Source: an uncultured Hyphomicrobiales bacterium (lineage in GTDB: Bacteria; Pseudomonadota; Alphaproteobacteria; Rhizobiales; Beijerinckiaceae). Taken from it: a stretch of DNA of 64,000 nt. The stretch lies in NCBI GenBank assembly GCA_903931945.1, contig CAIZEI010000033.1:1-64000 (forward strand). The letters are read 5' to 3'. The translations under genes were made by a program, and so were the position numbers. A model generated the notes under the pieces. The model was given only the letters and a program-made list of their open reading frames with translations. It was not told the origin of the DNA and searched no databases. Shown here piece after piece: positions 1 to 8,437 of this stretch. How positions within the stretch are numbered: position 1 is the stretch's first letter; every line of letters begins with the position of its first letter.

Positions 1-59
1 CCTTCATTCACACGCGCAACGACCCGTTCGCGAAGGTCCATCGAATAGCTGTGACCCAT
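1..59 (-). mobile_element. IS630-family transposase, N-terminal start only (runs off left edge)
   Basis: Reading the minus strand from the ATG at 59, the frame gives 19 residues beginning MGHSYSMDLRERVV. This matches the usual N-terminus of IS630/Tc1-mariner-type transposases (xxYSxDLRERVV). A ribosome-binding site (ggagg, plus-strand 66-70) lies 6 bases upstream of the ATG, so this is a genuine start. The rest of the element is outside the window. The upstream sequence, 60 to about 140, should be the terminal region of the IS. IS630 elements target TA dinucleotides, and a TA occurs at 139-140, exactly where similarity to the neighbouring hicB-like gene begins. The exact end is inferred, because the other terminus is not visible. 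Confidence 0.7.
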
Positions 60-71
60 GATCCACCTCCA

Positions 72-341
72 ATGACGGTGAATCACTTTCAAGCCGATTC
101 GGGAATCCCTTTCGATTCCTTTTTCAGGCACGATGCTCTAACTTCAGCCAAAGTGGAACTTTACCGGGCTATGCGCGCTGACGGCGTCGGCAAGGCCGCG
201 CTGGGTCGGATGCTTGGCGTTGCATTGCCACAGATTGACCGGTTGCTCGATTTGCGTCACGCCTCGCGGCTCGACGCCATCGAGCGTGCGTTCGGAGTTC
301 TCGGACGCTCGATGACAATTTCAGTCAAGACCGCAGCGTAA
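72..341 (+). pseudogene. HicB-like antitoxin, C-terminal HTH fragment truncated by the IS630 end
   Basis: From about position 141 the frame encodes the C-terminal helix-turn-helix part of HicB-type antitoxins: SAKVELYRAMRADGV, then LGRMLGV, PQIDRLLDLRHASRL and a final beta-strand-like tail. HicB proteins normally carry about 70 residues of partial RNase H-like domain before this, and that part is missing here. The residues encoded from 72 to 140 come from the presumed IS terminus and resemble nothing in the family. No hicA toxin is visible. It is probably a remnant created by the insertion, though a short expressed HTH protein starting at the ATG at 72 (or GTG at 51) cannot be excluded. Confidence 0.6.
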
Positions 342-421
342 AACTTATACCTTCGACGCCGGGGATTATCTTGAGGCGCCATCGGCCTCGGGGGCTTCGG
401 ATTGACGCGAATTGCAGCCTG

Positions 422-2551
422 TTATTTCGCCATGCCCTCCATAGCGTGGCCCGACGCCGGCGCGCCCGGCGCCTCCACCACCACGCCCGCGCCGGCCACA
501 GCCTCGCCCGTGACAACCACTTCGCCCACCATGAAGGGATGCGGCGAACAATTATAGGCATAGGAGCCGGGCTTGTTGAACGTCACGCGGACCGATTGCC
601 CGCCGTCGATCAGGCCAGTATCCCAGCCGCCCTCCGAAGAGCCCGCCGCATTATGCGCCTGCTGGCCCTTGTTCAGGAAGGTGACTGTCGTTCCGGCCTT
701 TACGGTAATGCGGCTCGGCGCATAGGAATAGTCCAGCAGGTTCACAGTCGATGTGGCGACCAGCGGCCCGTCGAGCTTGACGCTCGCGGGCGGCGGCGGC
801 GGCGGCGCAAAATCCGCCATCTTGCGCCCATCCGGTCGGCCCTTCAGCGAAAACGCCCAAACCATGTCGCTGTTGAAGGAGGTGGTCTGGATCGACACGC
901 CGCCAGAGAGAATCGCAACATATTGTTCGCCATCAATCTCATAGGTAATCGCGGGCGCATCCGCGCCGGCGCCAGTCTGGAACTCCCAGAGCAGATCGCC
1001 ATTCCTGGCGTTGTAGGCCTGGAACTTGCCGTCCGGCTCGCCATGGAACAGCAGATCCGTCGCGGTTGTCAGCGCCCCCGAGCCCTGCCCGATCGAATAG
1101 GGCCGCCGCTGCTGCCAGACGATCTTGTTGGTGCGCGAATCCACTGCGCTCAGCGTGCCGCCGTATTTTGCCCCGAGCGCCGGGCCCACCGATTTGCCGG
1201 TGCCGGCGGCAATGCGGCTCTGCGGCCGGTCGGCCGCAGTCACGTAGAAATAACCTGTGCGCGGGCTGAACGACATGGGCGACCAGTTCGGTCCGCCATT
1301 GCCGCCCGGCGACATCAGAATCGGCTGATCGTAGATCACGCCGAAAATGCATTTCGTCACCCAGCCCGCAAGCGGTTGGGGGCATTGCGGCATGACGGCG
1401 TCGCCGCGCGGAAACGGCTGGGTTTTGGCCGAGGCCACGCGCGGGTCCTGCTCGACAGGCTTTTCGTCGATGCCCACGAGCGGCTTGCCGGTGACGCGAT
1501 CGAACATGTAAATCCAGCCGGTTTTGCAGGCTTCGGCAACGCCCTTGTGGACGGCGCCATCATAGGTTTGCTCAAACAGGACGACCGGGCTGGTGCAATC
1601 GAAATCCCAGAGATCGTGATGCACCATCTGGTAATGCCACGCGTATTTGCCCTCCAGCGTCAACGCGATCATTGAGGAACTGTAGAGATTGTCGCCCGGC
1701 CGGTTGCGCCCGATGCCGCCAGCGATGGGACCCGCGTTGCCGGTGGTAAAGTAAATCATGCCAAGGTCAGGATCGATTGCTGGCGTCTGCCAGACGGTCG
1801 CGCCGCCCTGCGACCATGCTTTGGCTTTTTCCGGATCTGGATCGTTGGGGGAGGGCCAGGTGTCTGAACCCGGTTCGCCCGGCGCAGGCACTGTCCACCA
1901 GCGCCATTTTTCCTTGCCGGTCGCCGCATCGACAGCGGCGACAAAGCCGCGCGCCGCGCGATCGCCGCCCGAAATGCCGGTGTAGAGCACGCCATGATAG
2001 AACAGCGGCGCGGCGGTGATCGTGTATCCATCCTGCCAGCGGGCGAGCTGTGTTTTCCAGAGTTCCTTGCCGGTCTTCCGGTCAAGCGCGACCATCGCGC
2101 CATCGAGTTGGCCGATGTAAATGCGGTCATCGCCGATCGCGACGCCGCGATTGTCCCAGCCGCAGCAAACTGTGTCGATGCTCTGGTTGAGGCCTGAACG
2201 CCGCTCCCAGATCAGCGCGCCGGTCTTGCCATCGAGCGCAAAGACATCGTCGTTGCCGGTGGCGAGATACATGATCCCGTCCTTGACGATCGGCGTGCCC
2301 TCCAGCGAATATTTGCCGCCAAGGCCAGAGCCCAGATGCGTCACCCAGGCGCCCTTCAGGTTTTTGACGTTTTGCGGCGTGAGCTTCGCCAACGTGGAAT
2401 AGCGGCTATTGCGCCAGTCGCCGCCGATGGTCAGCCACTCCTTGCCGGCGGGCTTGCGAAGATCCGGACCGGCGGACTGCGCCAGCCCCGCAGTGGCAAC
2501 AGCGACGCCAGCAAACGCCAGCCCCGCCAGAAAGACCTTGCCCAAGCCCAT
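422..2551 (-). CDS. PQQ-dependent dehydrogenase with C-terminal cupredoxin domain
   Basis: A periplasmic quinoprotein of 709 residues. A signal peptide occupies about residues 1-24 (ends GLAQSAG). The eight-bladed PQQ propeller follows, with the vicinal disulfide C129-C130 (DTVCCGWDNRG), repeated W-motifs, a likely active-site Asn in GNAGP (N272) and the catalytic-Asp segment HHDLWDFD (D316, with a second Asp at D318). The C-terminus (about 595-685) is a cupredoxin with a type 1 copper ligand set of roughly H633, C668, H671 and M674. It may accept electrons from PQQH2, the job done by a fused cytochrome c in type II quinohaemoproteins. The start at 2551 is chosen over upstream ATGs because a gggagg site sits 5 bases before it and the signal peptide then begins the protein. 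The substrate is unknown; alcohols or sugars are plausible. Transcribed divergently from the PAP2-like gene. Confidence 0.85.
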   Translation of the reverse strand: MGLGKVFLAGLAFAGVAVATAGLAQSAGPDLRKPAGKEWLTIGGDWRNSRYSTLAKLTPQNVKNLKGAWVTHLGSGLGGKYSLEGTPIVKDGIMYLATGNDDVFALDGKTGALIWERRSGLNQSIDTVCCGWDNRGVAIGDDRIYIGQLDGAMVALDRKTGKELWKTQLARWQDGYTITAAPLFYHGVLYTGISGGDRAARGFVAAVDAATGKEKWRWWTVPAPGEPGSDTWPSPNDPDPEKAKAWSQGGATVWQTPAIDPDLGMIYFTTGNAGPIAGGIGRNRPGDNLYSSSMIALTLEGKYAWHYQMVHHDLWDFDCTSPVVLFEQTYDGAVHKGVAEACKTGWIYMFDRVTGKPLVGIDEKPVEQDPRVASAKTQPFPRGDAVMPQCPQPLAGWVTKCIFGVIYDQPILMSPGGNGGPNWSPMSFSPRTGYFYVTAADRPQSRIAAGTGKSVGPALGAKYGGTLSAVDSRTNKIVWQQRRPYSIGQGSGALTTATDLLFHGEPDGKFQAYNARNGDLLWEFQTGAGADAPAITYEIDGEQYVAILSGGVSIQTTSFNSDMVWAFSLKGRPDGRKMADFAPPPPPPASVKLDGPLVATSTVNLLDYSYAPSRITVKAGTTVTFLNKGQQAHNAAGSSEGGWDTGLIDGGQSVRVTFNKPGSYAYNCSPHPFMVGEVVVTGEAVAGAGVVVEAPGAPASGHAMEGMAK

Positions 2552-2767
2552 ATAAACCTCCCCGGAATTCTCTCTATCGATCGCATTTATCGCCCGAATG
2601 CCGTTTTGCGCAAGGGCGCCTGGCGTCGCGAATTTGGCGCAATTAATCACAAATGCGATTTTCATCCCGCGTAAGGGGCGTCGGCGTCCGGACCATGATA
2701 TGTCCCGCTGACTGTGCGATGCAATCAGGACGCCTGCGTCGGCGTCCGGCTTTGATCTGGGCTCCGA
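2552..2767. promoter_or_regulatory. Divergent intergenic region with a 14-bp direct repeat
   Basis: This spacer separates two divergent genes and must hold both promoters. The 14-mer gcgtcggcgtccgg occurs twice in the same orientation, at 2678-2691 and 2736-2749, 58 bases apart start to start. It could be a regulator site or a chance GC-rich repeat. No clear sigma-70 promoter was identified. Confidence 0.3.
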
Positions 2768-3388
2768 ATGTCATTCGCCGAATACGTCCGCACCTTCGAC
2801 AATGAGTGGTGGCGCATCACGCTACTGGGCGAACCCTTGATGATGGTTCCCCTCGCACTGATTGTTCTTGTCTGGCTGTGGCGATCCTGCGGCGCGCGGA
2901 CCATGCTCGCCTGGGGTGGCTTGCTCGTTCTTGGCGGCAGCCTCCTGGTGGCTCAGAAGCTGCTCTACTATGTCGGTGGATTTTCGTTGTCGAGCATCAG
3001 GCTTTACACGATGAGCGGCCATTCGCTGGCCGCATCCTATATCTACGGATCGTTGGCGGCGATTGTCGCGCGCGGCTGGCCCGCAGGCTGCCGCTGGGCG
3101 GTCTATGTTCTGGCTGCCGGGTTGATCCTGGCGATCGCCGTCTCTCGCGTTGCGGTTGCACAACATCGTCCCAGCGAGGCGATCGGCGGCCTGACGCTGG
3201 GCGTCCTGTTGCTCGCCTGCTACCTGCGCTTTTACTGGTCGCGGGCGCGCACGCATCTTGCTGGCTGGACGCTGACGCTGCCCTGCCTGCTGGTGATGGC
3301 CCTGACCTACGGCCATGTCTTCGAGTTTGAGAACATTTTCCGCCAGGCCGGGCGGTGGGCGAATCCGGGCGTGCGTTTTTATCGTTGA
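2768..3388 (+). CDS. PAP2-like integral membrane protein
   Basis: A 206-residue membrane protein with about six hydrophobic segments. The order of a lone Lys followed by a membrane helix, TMSGHS near residue 86, and SRVAVAQHRPSE near residue 126 recalls the three motifs of PAP2 phosphatases (KX6RP, PSGH, SRX5HX3D). The first motif lacks RP and the final Asp is Glu, so catalytic activity is uncertain. Family members dephosphorylate lipid phosphates such as undecaprenyl pyrophosphate or phosphatidate at the outer face of the inner membrane. The next gene, tctC, is convergent. Confidence 0.6.
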   Translation: MSFAEYVRTFDNEWWRITLLGEPLMMVPLALIVLVWLWRSCGARTMLAWGGLLVLGGSLLVAQKLLYYVGGFSLSSIRLYTMSGHSLAASYIYGSLAAIVARGWPAGCRWAVYVLAAGLILAIAVSRVAVAQHRPSEAIGGLTLGVLLLACYLRFYWSRARTHLAGWTLTLPCLLVMALTYGHVFEFENIFRQAGRWANPGVRFYR

Positions 3389-3408
3389 GGAAGCGCCCGC
3401 GCCGGCCG

Positions 3409-4386
3409 CTATTGCAGCTCTATCCCCGCCGCCTTGACCAGGGCTTCCCATTTGGGAAGCTCGGCGCGCAATCGCGCGTCAGCCTGTCGGGCGGTATCGT
3501 CGTTGACGATGGAGCCCACGGTTTCCAGAAACTTCGGCGTCTCAGGCATTCTGGCGATTTCGTGCATCCACGCCTCAAGCTTGTCGGCGATGGCTTGCGG
3601 CGTTTTCGCCGGCACATAGACGGCCCACCACGGACTGAATTCAAAGCCGGCGACTCCCGCCTCCTGCATCGTTGGCGTATCGGGAAAGGTCGGCGAACGC
3701 ATCGCGGTCGTCACAGCCAGCGCCTTCAGCATTCCCTGACGCACTTGCCCGGCGGCAAACGTGCCGTCGAGCACCATAAAATCAAGCGTACCGTCTGTAA
3801 TATCCTTCATGGCGTCGGCGGCGGTCTTGTAGCCGACTGCGCGCGCCGGCGCGCCGCTGATCTGCTTGAATAGCTCTGTTGAGAGCTGTGCGGTCTGGTT
3901 CGTATATCCGGCAATATTGTCCTTCTTGGCCTTCAGCTTCGCCACCAGCTCCTGGATGCTGTTGATCGGCGAATTTGGCGCGACGACGAGGACGAAGGCG
4001 ATTTGTGCAAATGATGCGATCGGTTTGAAATCCGCCAGCGAGTCGAACGGGACGTCCTTGAAGAGATAGCGACTGCCCGCCATGTTCGAATTGGCGACAA
4101 ACAGCACATTGTAGCCATCAGGTTCCGACCGCGCGACATACCGGACCGCGATATTGCCTGTCGCGCCCGGCTTGTTGTCCATGATCCATGGCTGTTTCGA
4201 GAGCAGTTCGAGCTGGTGTGCATAATAGCGCGCGAGAATGTCGGCGCCGCTGCCTGCCGAAAAACCGAGCGATACATGCACGGGCCGGTCCGGGTATGTC
4301 GCCTGGGCGCGCACGGGCGTTCCACAGACCAAAGCTGCAACGCTCAACGCGCCGCACGCCAGCACCTGGCGACGATGGCTATTCAT
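3409..4386 (-). CDS. Bug-family tripartite tricarboxylate transporter binding protein (TctC)
   Basis: A periplasmic binding protein of 325 residues, the usual length for Bug/TctC receptors. The N-terminus SHRRQVLACGAL followed by a hydrophobic run and VRAQ is a cleavable, possibly Tat-type, signal. Family motifs are visible: YPDRPVHVSLGFSAG, NKPGATGNIAVRYVA, PDGYNVLF and DTPTMQEAGVAGFEF. It is the last gene of a tctB-tctA-tctC operon, 18 bases after tctA, so it should deliver substrate to the TctAB permease. The ATG at 4386, preceded by ggagg, is preferred over the in-frame TTG at 4389. The ligand is probably a carboxylate and cannot be read from sequence. Confidence 0.9.
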   Translation of the reverse strand: MNSHRRQVLACGALSVAALVCGTPVRAQATYPDRPVHVSLGFSAGSGADILARYYAHQLELLSKQPWIMDNKPGATGNIAVRYVARSEPDGYNVLFVANSNMAGSRYLFKDVPFDSLADFKPIASFAQIAFVLVVAPNSPINSIQELVAKLKAKKDNIAGYTNQTAQLSTELFKQISGAPARAVGYKTAADAMKDITDGTLDFMVLDGTFAAGQVRQGMLKALAVTTAMRSPTFPDTPTMQEAGVAGFEFSPWWAVYVPAKTPQAIADKLEAWMHEIARMPETPKFLETVGSIVNDDTARQADARLRAELPKWEALVKAAGIELQ

Positions 4387-4404
4387 CAAGACCTCCGCTT
4401 GTCA

Positions 4405-6072
4405 CTATTCGCCCGCGATCCGGGCCGTCGGCGTCTCAGCTGGCTTCGCACTGGCCGCAGGCTTTTTCGTCATGGAGCCGATCGCGAATTTCGCGGCGAT
4501 GCCGAATACGATGAGCCCGAAGACATAAATATTGAGATATCCGACAAGCGCCAATGCCGCCAAACCAAATATCGTCGCAGGAACAGGCGCCTTGTCCTTG
4601 ATGCGCACATACATCTGACCGCAAACGAGCACAACGCAAAGAGACAGAAACGTTGCGCTGATCCAGCGATCGACGAAGGTATTCATGTCGCCGCGCGAGA
4701 TAATCAGGGCGCGGCGGAAGTTTTCCTCAAACCGCGGGCCGAGGACGAAGCCGAGCAGGATTGGCGCCGGTTCGAATTTCAGCATCAGCAGGAGATAGCC
4801 GAAGATTCCGAAAAACAGCGTCACGCCGACGTCGTAAATCGAATTCTTGTCGGCGTAAACGCCGATGCAGATAAAGAACAGCGCGCTCGGAAAAAGGAAC
4901 TTGTAAGGCACCATCAGCATCTTCACCCACACGCCGATCATCGGCACGTTGAGGACGATGAGCATCAGATTGCCGATCCAGAAGCTGGCGATCAGGCCCC
5001 AGAATATATCGGGGTGCTCGACAATCAGGCGCGGTCCCGGCGTGATGCCGTGAATAATGAGCGCGCCCAGCAGCAAAGCCATCACCGCGTCGCCGGGAAT
5101 GCCAAGACTCATCGTCGGGATAAAATCGCCCTGCACCGACGAGTGGGTGGAGGTTTCCGGCGCGGCGACGCCCGCGATCATGCCGTGACCGAATTTCTCC
5201 GGAGTTTTCGATATTTTCTTTTCCGCCGCGTAGGCGACGAAAGAAGCAATGGTCGGACCGGTGCCGGGAATGCAGGAACACAGACTGCCGATCAGCGTGC
5301 CGCGCAAAATCGGAAACACGGCCTCTTTCATTTCGGCCTTGCTCGGGCGCATGTCCCTCATGCGCACATTGGTATACGCAGTATTGACGGGCGCTGTGTT
5401 GTTGACGCTTTTCAAAAATTCGGCGATGCCGAAGATGCCCAGCGCAAGACCGACCAGCGCGACGCCATCGGACAGATCGATCATGCCGAAGGTGAAGCGT
5501 TCGACGCCGGTGTTGATGTCTGTGCCCACAAGACCGAGCAACAGACCGAGAATCGTCATCGCCACGCCCTTGAGCGGCGAGCCCTTGGCAAGAGTCGAGC
5601 CAGCAAGCAGGCCGAGCAACATCAGCGAACAGATCTCCGGCGCGCCGAACTGGAAGGCGACTTTGGCGATATAGGGCGCAAAAAACATCATCTGCACGAT
5701 GCCGAAGGCCGCGCCGAAAGCAGCGCCCATCATTGTGATGCCGAGCGCGACCCCGCCCTTGCCCTGTTTGGTCATAGGGTAGCCGTCAAGACAGGTGACG
5801 GCATGCGGAGGATGGCACGGCAGGTTGAGCAGGATCGAACAGATCGCGCCGCCATATTGCGAGCCATAGAAAATGCCCGCGAGCATCAGAATCGCGGGCA
5901 CTTCCTTCATGCCGAACGTCAGCGGCAGCAGGATCGAAACCGCCGACAGCACGCCCATGCCTGGCAAAACGCCCACAAGATTGCCGATTGTGACGCCGAC
6001 AAAGCACCACATAAGATTTTGCGGCTCCAGGGCGATGGAAAAGCCATGATAAATGCCTTCAAAGCCGTTCAT
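4405..6072 (-). CDS. tctA: Tripartite tricarboxylate transporter large permease TctA
   Basis: A 555-residue integral membrane protein with about a dozen hydrophobic segments. Typical TctA signatures are present: GVLPGMGVLSAVSILLPLTF near the start, FYGSQYGGAICSILLNLPC, SCIPGTGPTIASFVAYAAEK and GIPGDAVMALLLGAL. It is the large permease of a sodium-coupled tripartite tricarboxylate transporter and works with the small subunit TctB and the periplasmic receptor TctC encoded on either side. The ATG at 6072 follows the tctB stop by one base, indicating translational coupling. The Lys/Ala/Pro-rich C-terminal tail is hydrophilic. Confidence 0.93.
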   Translation of the reverse strand: MNGFEGIYHGFSIALEPQNLMWCFVGVTIGNLVGVLPGMGVLSAVSILLPLTFGMKEVPAILMLAGIFYGSQYGGAICSILLNLPCHPPHAVTCLDGYPMTKQGKGGVALGITMMGAAFGAAFGIVQMMFFAPYIAKVAFQFGAPEICSLMLLGLLAGSTLAKGSPLKGVAMTILGLLLGLVGTDINTGVERFTFGMIDLSDGVALVGLALGIFGIAEFLKSVNNTAPVNTAYTNVRMRDMRPSKAEMKEAVFPILRGTLIGSLCSCIPGTGPTIASFVAYAAEKKISKTPEKFGHGMIAGVAAPETSTHSSVQGDFIPTMSLGIPGDAVMALLLGALIIHGITPGPRLIVEHPDIFWGLIASFWIGNLMLIVLNVPMIGVWVKMLMVPYKFLFPSALFFICIGVYADKNSIYDVGVTLFFGIFGYLLLMLKFEPAPILLGFVLGPRFEENFRRALIISRGDMNTFVDRWISATFLSLCVVLVCGQMYVRIKDKAPVPATIFGLAALALVGYLNIYVFGLIVFGIAAKFAIGSMTKKPAASAKPAETPTARIAGE

Positions 6073-6073
6073 T

Positions 6074-7042
6074 TCACATCCCCCGGACGATAAAAATCTG
6101 CATCAGCAGGACATAGAAGTAGAACAGCAGGCCATAGACCGCCATGCCGGACGCCTGCAGCCGCTCTGGAGTTGAAGGTTGCGATTTGTTCCCGATCAGG
6201 GAGCGCGCTCCGCTTTCAAGCGCTGAGAAGGCCATTAATAGGGCGCCAAAGAGCGGTCCTGCGATGCGTAGATTGGCGCCCGAGCGGAGCAAACCGGAAA
6301 ACAACGGAAGCCCAAGCACGAGAAGGCCCGAGATCAGGAAAATATCCTGGAAACCGGGTATTTGAACATTTGAAGCCTGCGAGCTGAAGAGATCGTAAAA
6401 CAGACGCGCCGCAAAAAAGAACAGGACAAAGCCGAGCAGCGTCATCGCCAATGCCCAGGCGGTTACGCAAACGCCATAAACGATATCCCGGACTGTCGCC
6501 TGTTCCGCGCGCAGAATATAGCCGAACAGCGAAACGCCCAGCAGCGCGAGTATCTCCGCCGGAACATTGCCCACATAGGCCGGCAATTGCACGCGCAGAA
6601 TATCCGAAAACAGCAATATTCCGAACAGTGAGATGCCCAGAGCCAGCGAGGCGCTATCCTGCAATCGCGCGGTTTTGTCGCCCCAGCAGCCCAGGAAAAC
6701 GCAAATGAATGTGGCGAATACCAGGCCCGCATGTTCCGCCAGCAGAATGAAGCTCACGACGGCCGCAATGATGCAGCCCCATCCGCGCCAATCGGGCGAG
6801 GTTTGCATACCGCCGCCATGATTGATTTCCGGCGCGGCTTCCTTGTGTCGCGCCAGAAAATTTGCCGCAGCCACCAGGACGCCCATGAAAGCCATCAGGA
6901 AACCCAGCGCGGTCGGGAAAAAGCCCGGACCCATCTTGGTCAGCGTTCCCACGGTGTAGGTGGACCCCATCACAGCCGTGCCGATCCCCAGAAGGAACAC
7001 CAGCGCTCCGGCATAATAATCGCGATGCTTGTCACTGATCAT
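6074..7042 (-). CDS. tctB: TctB-family small permease with long C-terminal membrane extension
   Basis: A membrane protein of 322 residues. The first roughly 150 are a normal TctB domain with about four helices, including the family segment TKMGPGFFPTALG. The C-terminal half adds at least four further hydrophobic segments, so the protein is about twice the usual TctB length. The start at 7042 has a ggagg site 10 bases upstream, and the longer reading upstream to 7171 is rejected because it would overlap the next gene and add a non-family leader. It is first in the tctB-tctA-tctC operon, whereas many tct operons begin with tctC. The role of the extension is unknown. Confidence 0.85.
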   Translation of the reverse strand: MISDKHRDYYAGALVFLLGIGTAVMGSTYTVGTLTKMGPGFFPTALGFLMAFMGVLVAAANFLARHKEAAPEINHGGGMQTSPDWRGWGCIIAAVVSFILLAEHAGLVFATFICVFLGCWGDKTARLQDSASLALGISLFGILLFSDILRVQLPAYVGNVPAEILALLGVSLFGYILRAEQATVRDIVYGVCVTAWALAMTLLGFVLFFFAARLFYDLFSSQASNVQIPGFQDIFLISGLLVLGLPLFSGLLRSGANLRIAGPLFGALLMAFSALESGARSLIGNKSQPSTPERLQASGMAVYGLLFYFYVLLMQIFIVRGM

Positions 7043-7155
7043 TGGCGCGAAACCTCCCCCGCGACATCCACCCCTGGATCGCAGCTTGAGGCTCCAAATT
7101 GCACGGACGGCGGGGTGTGAGCAAGTCCGGAATACGGATATGCGCGCAGCTCCGT

Positions 7156-7854
7156 TCAATTCGGCATACAAGAATCGCCGCCACGCTTTCCGACGGCCTG
7201 CAAAACCTCGCGGCGCAGCACAGGGAGCAGCTCGGATTCAAACCAGCGATTGGCCTTTAGCCAGCCGCTATTGCGCCAGGAGGGATGCGGCAGGGGAATA
7301 ATCCGGGGTGTGGAATGCTGGAATTCCCGCCAACGCCTGACGGTGGTCGTGAGGGTTTCCTTTCGGCTCCAGTCAAGACCAAGCCGGGTGAAATGATAAT
7401 CTCGGGCATATGCGCCAACCACCAGGATGGTCTCTATGGCTGGCAGAGCCGCAAACAGGCGATCGTGCCAATGCGCGCGGCATTCGGAGCGTGGCGGGAG
7501 GTCGCCTTTTTTGGCGTCCCAGCCGGGAAAGCAAAAGCCCATCGGGACAATCGAAATGCGGCTCGCGTCATAAAATGTGTCCACATCGACATCCATCCAT
7601 TGCCGCAAGCGGTCGCCGGAGGGATCAGTGAACGGCGCGCCGGACTGATGGACCCGGACGCCGGGGGCCTGACCCGCGATCAACAATCGCGCCGTGGCGC
7701 TGGCGCGCAGCACAGGCCGCGGTTCATGGGGCAGCGCAGGCCCTGAGGGCGTGTCGCGGCAAATCCGGCAGGCCCGAATCTCGGCCAGCAAGGCGTCAAG
7801 ACGTGCGGCGTTTTTTGACGCGCGCGCCGGCTGTGGGGTCATTGCGCTGGCCAT
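7156..7854 (-). CDS. Uracil-DNA glycosylase superfamily protein
   Basis: 232 residues. Visible motifs are GQAPGVRVHQSGAPFTDPSG, close to the GxAPG of UDG families 4 to 6, then VPMGFCFPG and LPHPSWRN near the C-terminus, which corresponds to the DNA-minor-groove loop HPSxxN/R. Two N-terminal cysteines (CRIC) are present, but the four-Cys 4Fe-4S set of family 4 enzymes is not evident. Such proteins remove uracil or related lesions in base-excision repair, though this subgroup is largely uncharacterised. It is separated from tctB by a 113-base gap and is divergent from the copper operon. Confidence 0.75.
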   Translation of the reverse strand: MASAMTPQPARASKNAARLDALLAEIRACRICRDTPSGPALPHEPRPVLRASATARLLIAGQAPGVRVHQSGAPFTDPSGDRLRQWMDVDVDTFYDASRISIVPMGFCFPGWDAKKGDLPPRSECRAHWHDRLFAALPAIETILVVGAYARDYHFTRLGLDWSRKETLTTTVRRWREFQHSTPRIIPLPHPSWRNSGWLKANRWFESELLPVLRREVLQAVGKRGGDSCMPN

Positions 7855-7976
7855 TTCAAGAGATCCGCATCCTAACCTGAATACACATCGGCGTCTGCGC
7901 CTGCGTCAAGCGCTGCGGCGTTGTGACCGGGCGATGGCGCGTGGACAGCGAGCCATCATCGGGCTAGTTTCCTTCA

Positions 7977-8384
7977 ATGCGCCTGAAAGCTGCGACACAT
8001 GTTTCTTCTGCGCGCGTTCTGGCGATTGTCGTCGCCTATGCGCTGGTGTTCCGCCTGGCGATCCCTTTCGCCTGGGCAGGGCCGGCCGTCTGGATGGGCG
8101 ACGATCCGCACGCTTTGTGCCTGTCGCAAGCACTCCCGGACGCGGGCGGGGAACCCCGGGCGCCGATAGACTTCCACTCAGTGTGCGACGCCTGTTGCCT
8201 GACAGCAATTGCCGCCGTCGCGCCAGAACCGACGGCGAGCCGGCTTGCCGAGCCGGCCGCCAAAGTCCTCGCCCTGGCTGCGCCCGTGGCTTCAAATGAC
8301 ATTCGCGGGCCCCCGAGTGAAGAGGCGTGGAACCTGACCCGGGCGCAACGTGGGCCACCGGAACATCCATTGAGTTCATCCTGA
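7977..8384 (+). CDS. DUF2946-like secreted protein of a copper operon
   Basis: A 135-residue protein with an N-terminal hydrophobic segment (about 12-33), a His near residue 67 and a compact cysteine motif HSVCDACC. This resembles short DUF2946/DUF2946-like proteins that sit next to copper-uptake or TonB receptor genes. The C-terminal third is low-complexity and Ala/Pro-rich. It stands 53 bases before a YcnI-like gene, followed by a CopC-CopD fusion, so a role in copper handling at the envelope is inferred. The family assignment rests on the small Cys motif and context only. Confidence 0.5.
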   Translation: MRLKAATHVSSARVLAIVVAYALVFRLAIPFAWAGPAVWMGDDPHALCLSQALPDAGGEPRAPIDFHSVCDACCLTAIAAVAPEPTASRLAEPAAKVLALAAPVASNDIRGPPSEEAWNLTRAQRGPPEHPLSSS

Positions 8385-8437
8385 CAATAGCGGCGCAAAA
8401 CGGCGCCTGCTCGATCTCGATTCAACGGAGCCTTATC

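Noticed and set aside
371-1675. 434-codon plus-strand ORF opposite the PQQ dehydrogenase
   Set aside because: It lies entirely antisense to a gene with clear PQQ motifs, is Arg/Ala-rich with no recognisable domain, and arises from high-GC codon bias.
422-2551. Calling the PQQ enzyme a lanthanide methanol dehydrogenase (XoxF)
   Set aside because: The Asp at +2 is present, but the HHDLWDFD context, the cupredoxin fusion and the absence of xoxJ/G neighbours do not support that assignment.
4216-6093. 625-codon plus-strand ORF antisense to tctA
   Set aside because: The tctA frame has membrane helices and family motifs; this frame is a His/Arg/Gln-rich shadow without domain or ribosome-binding site.
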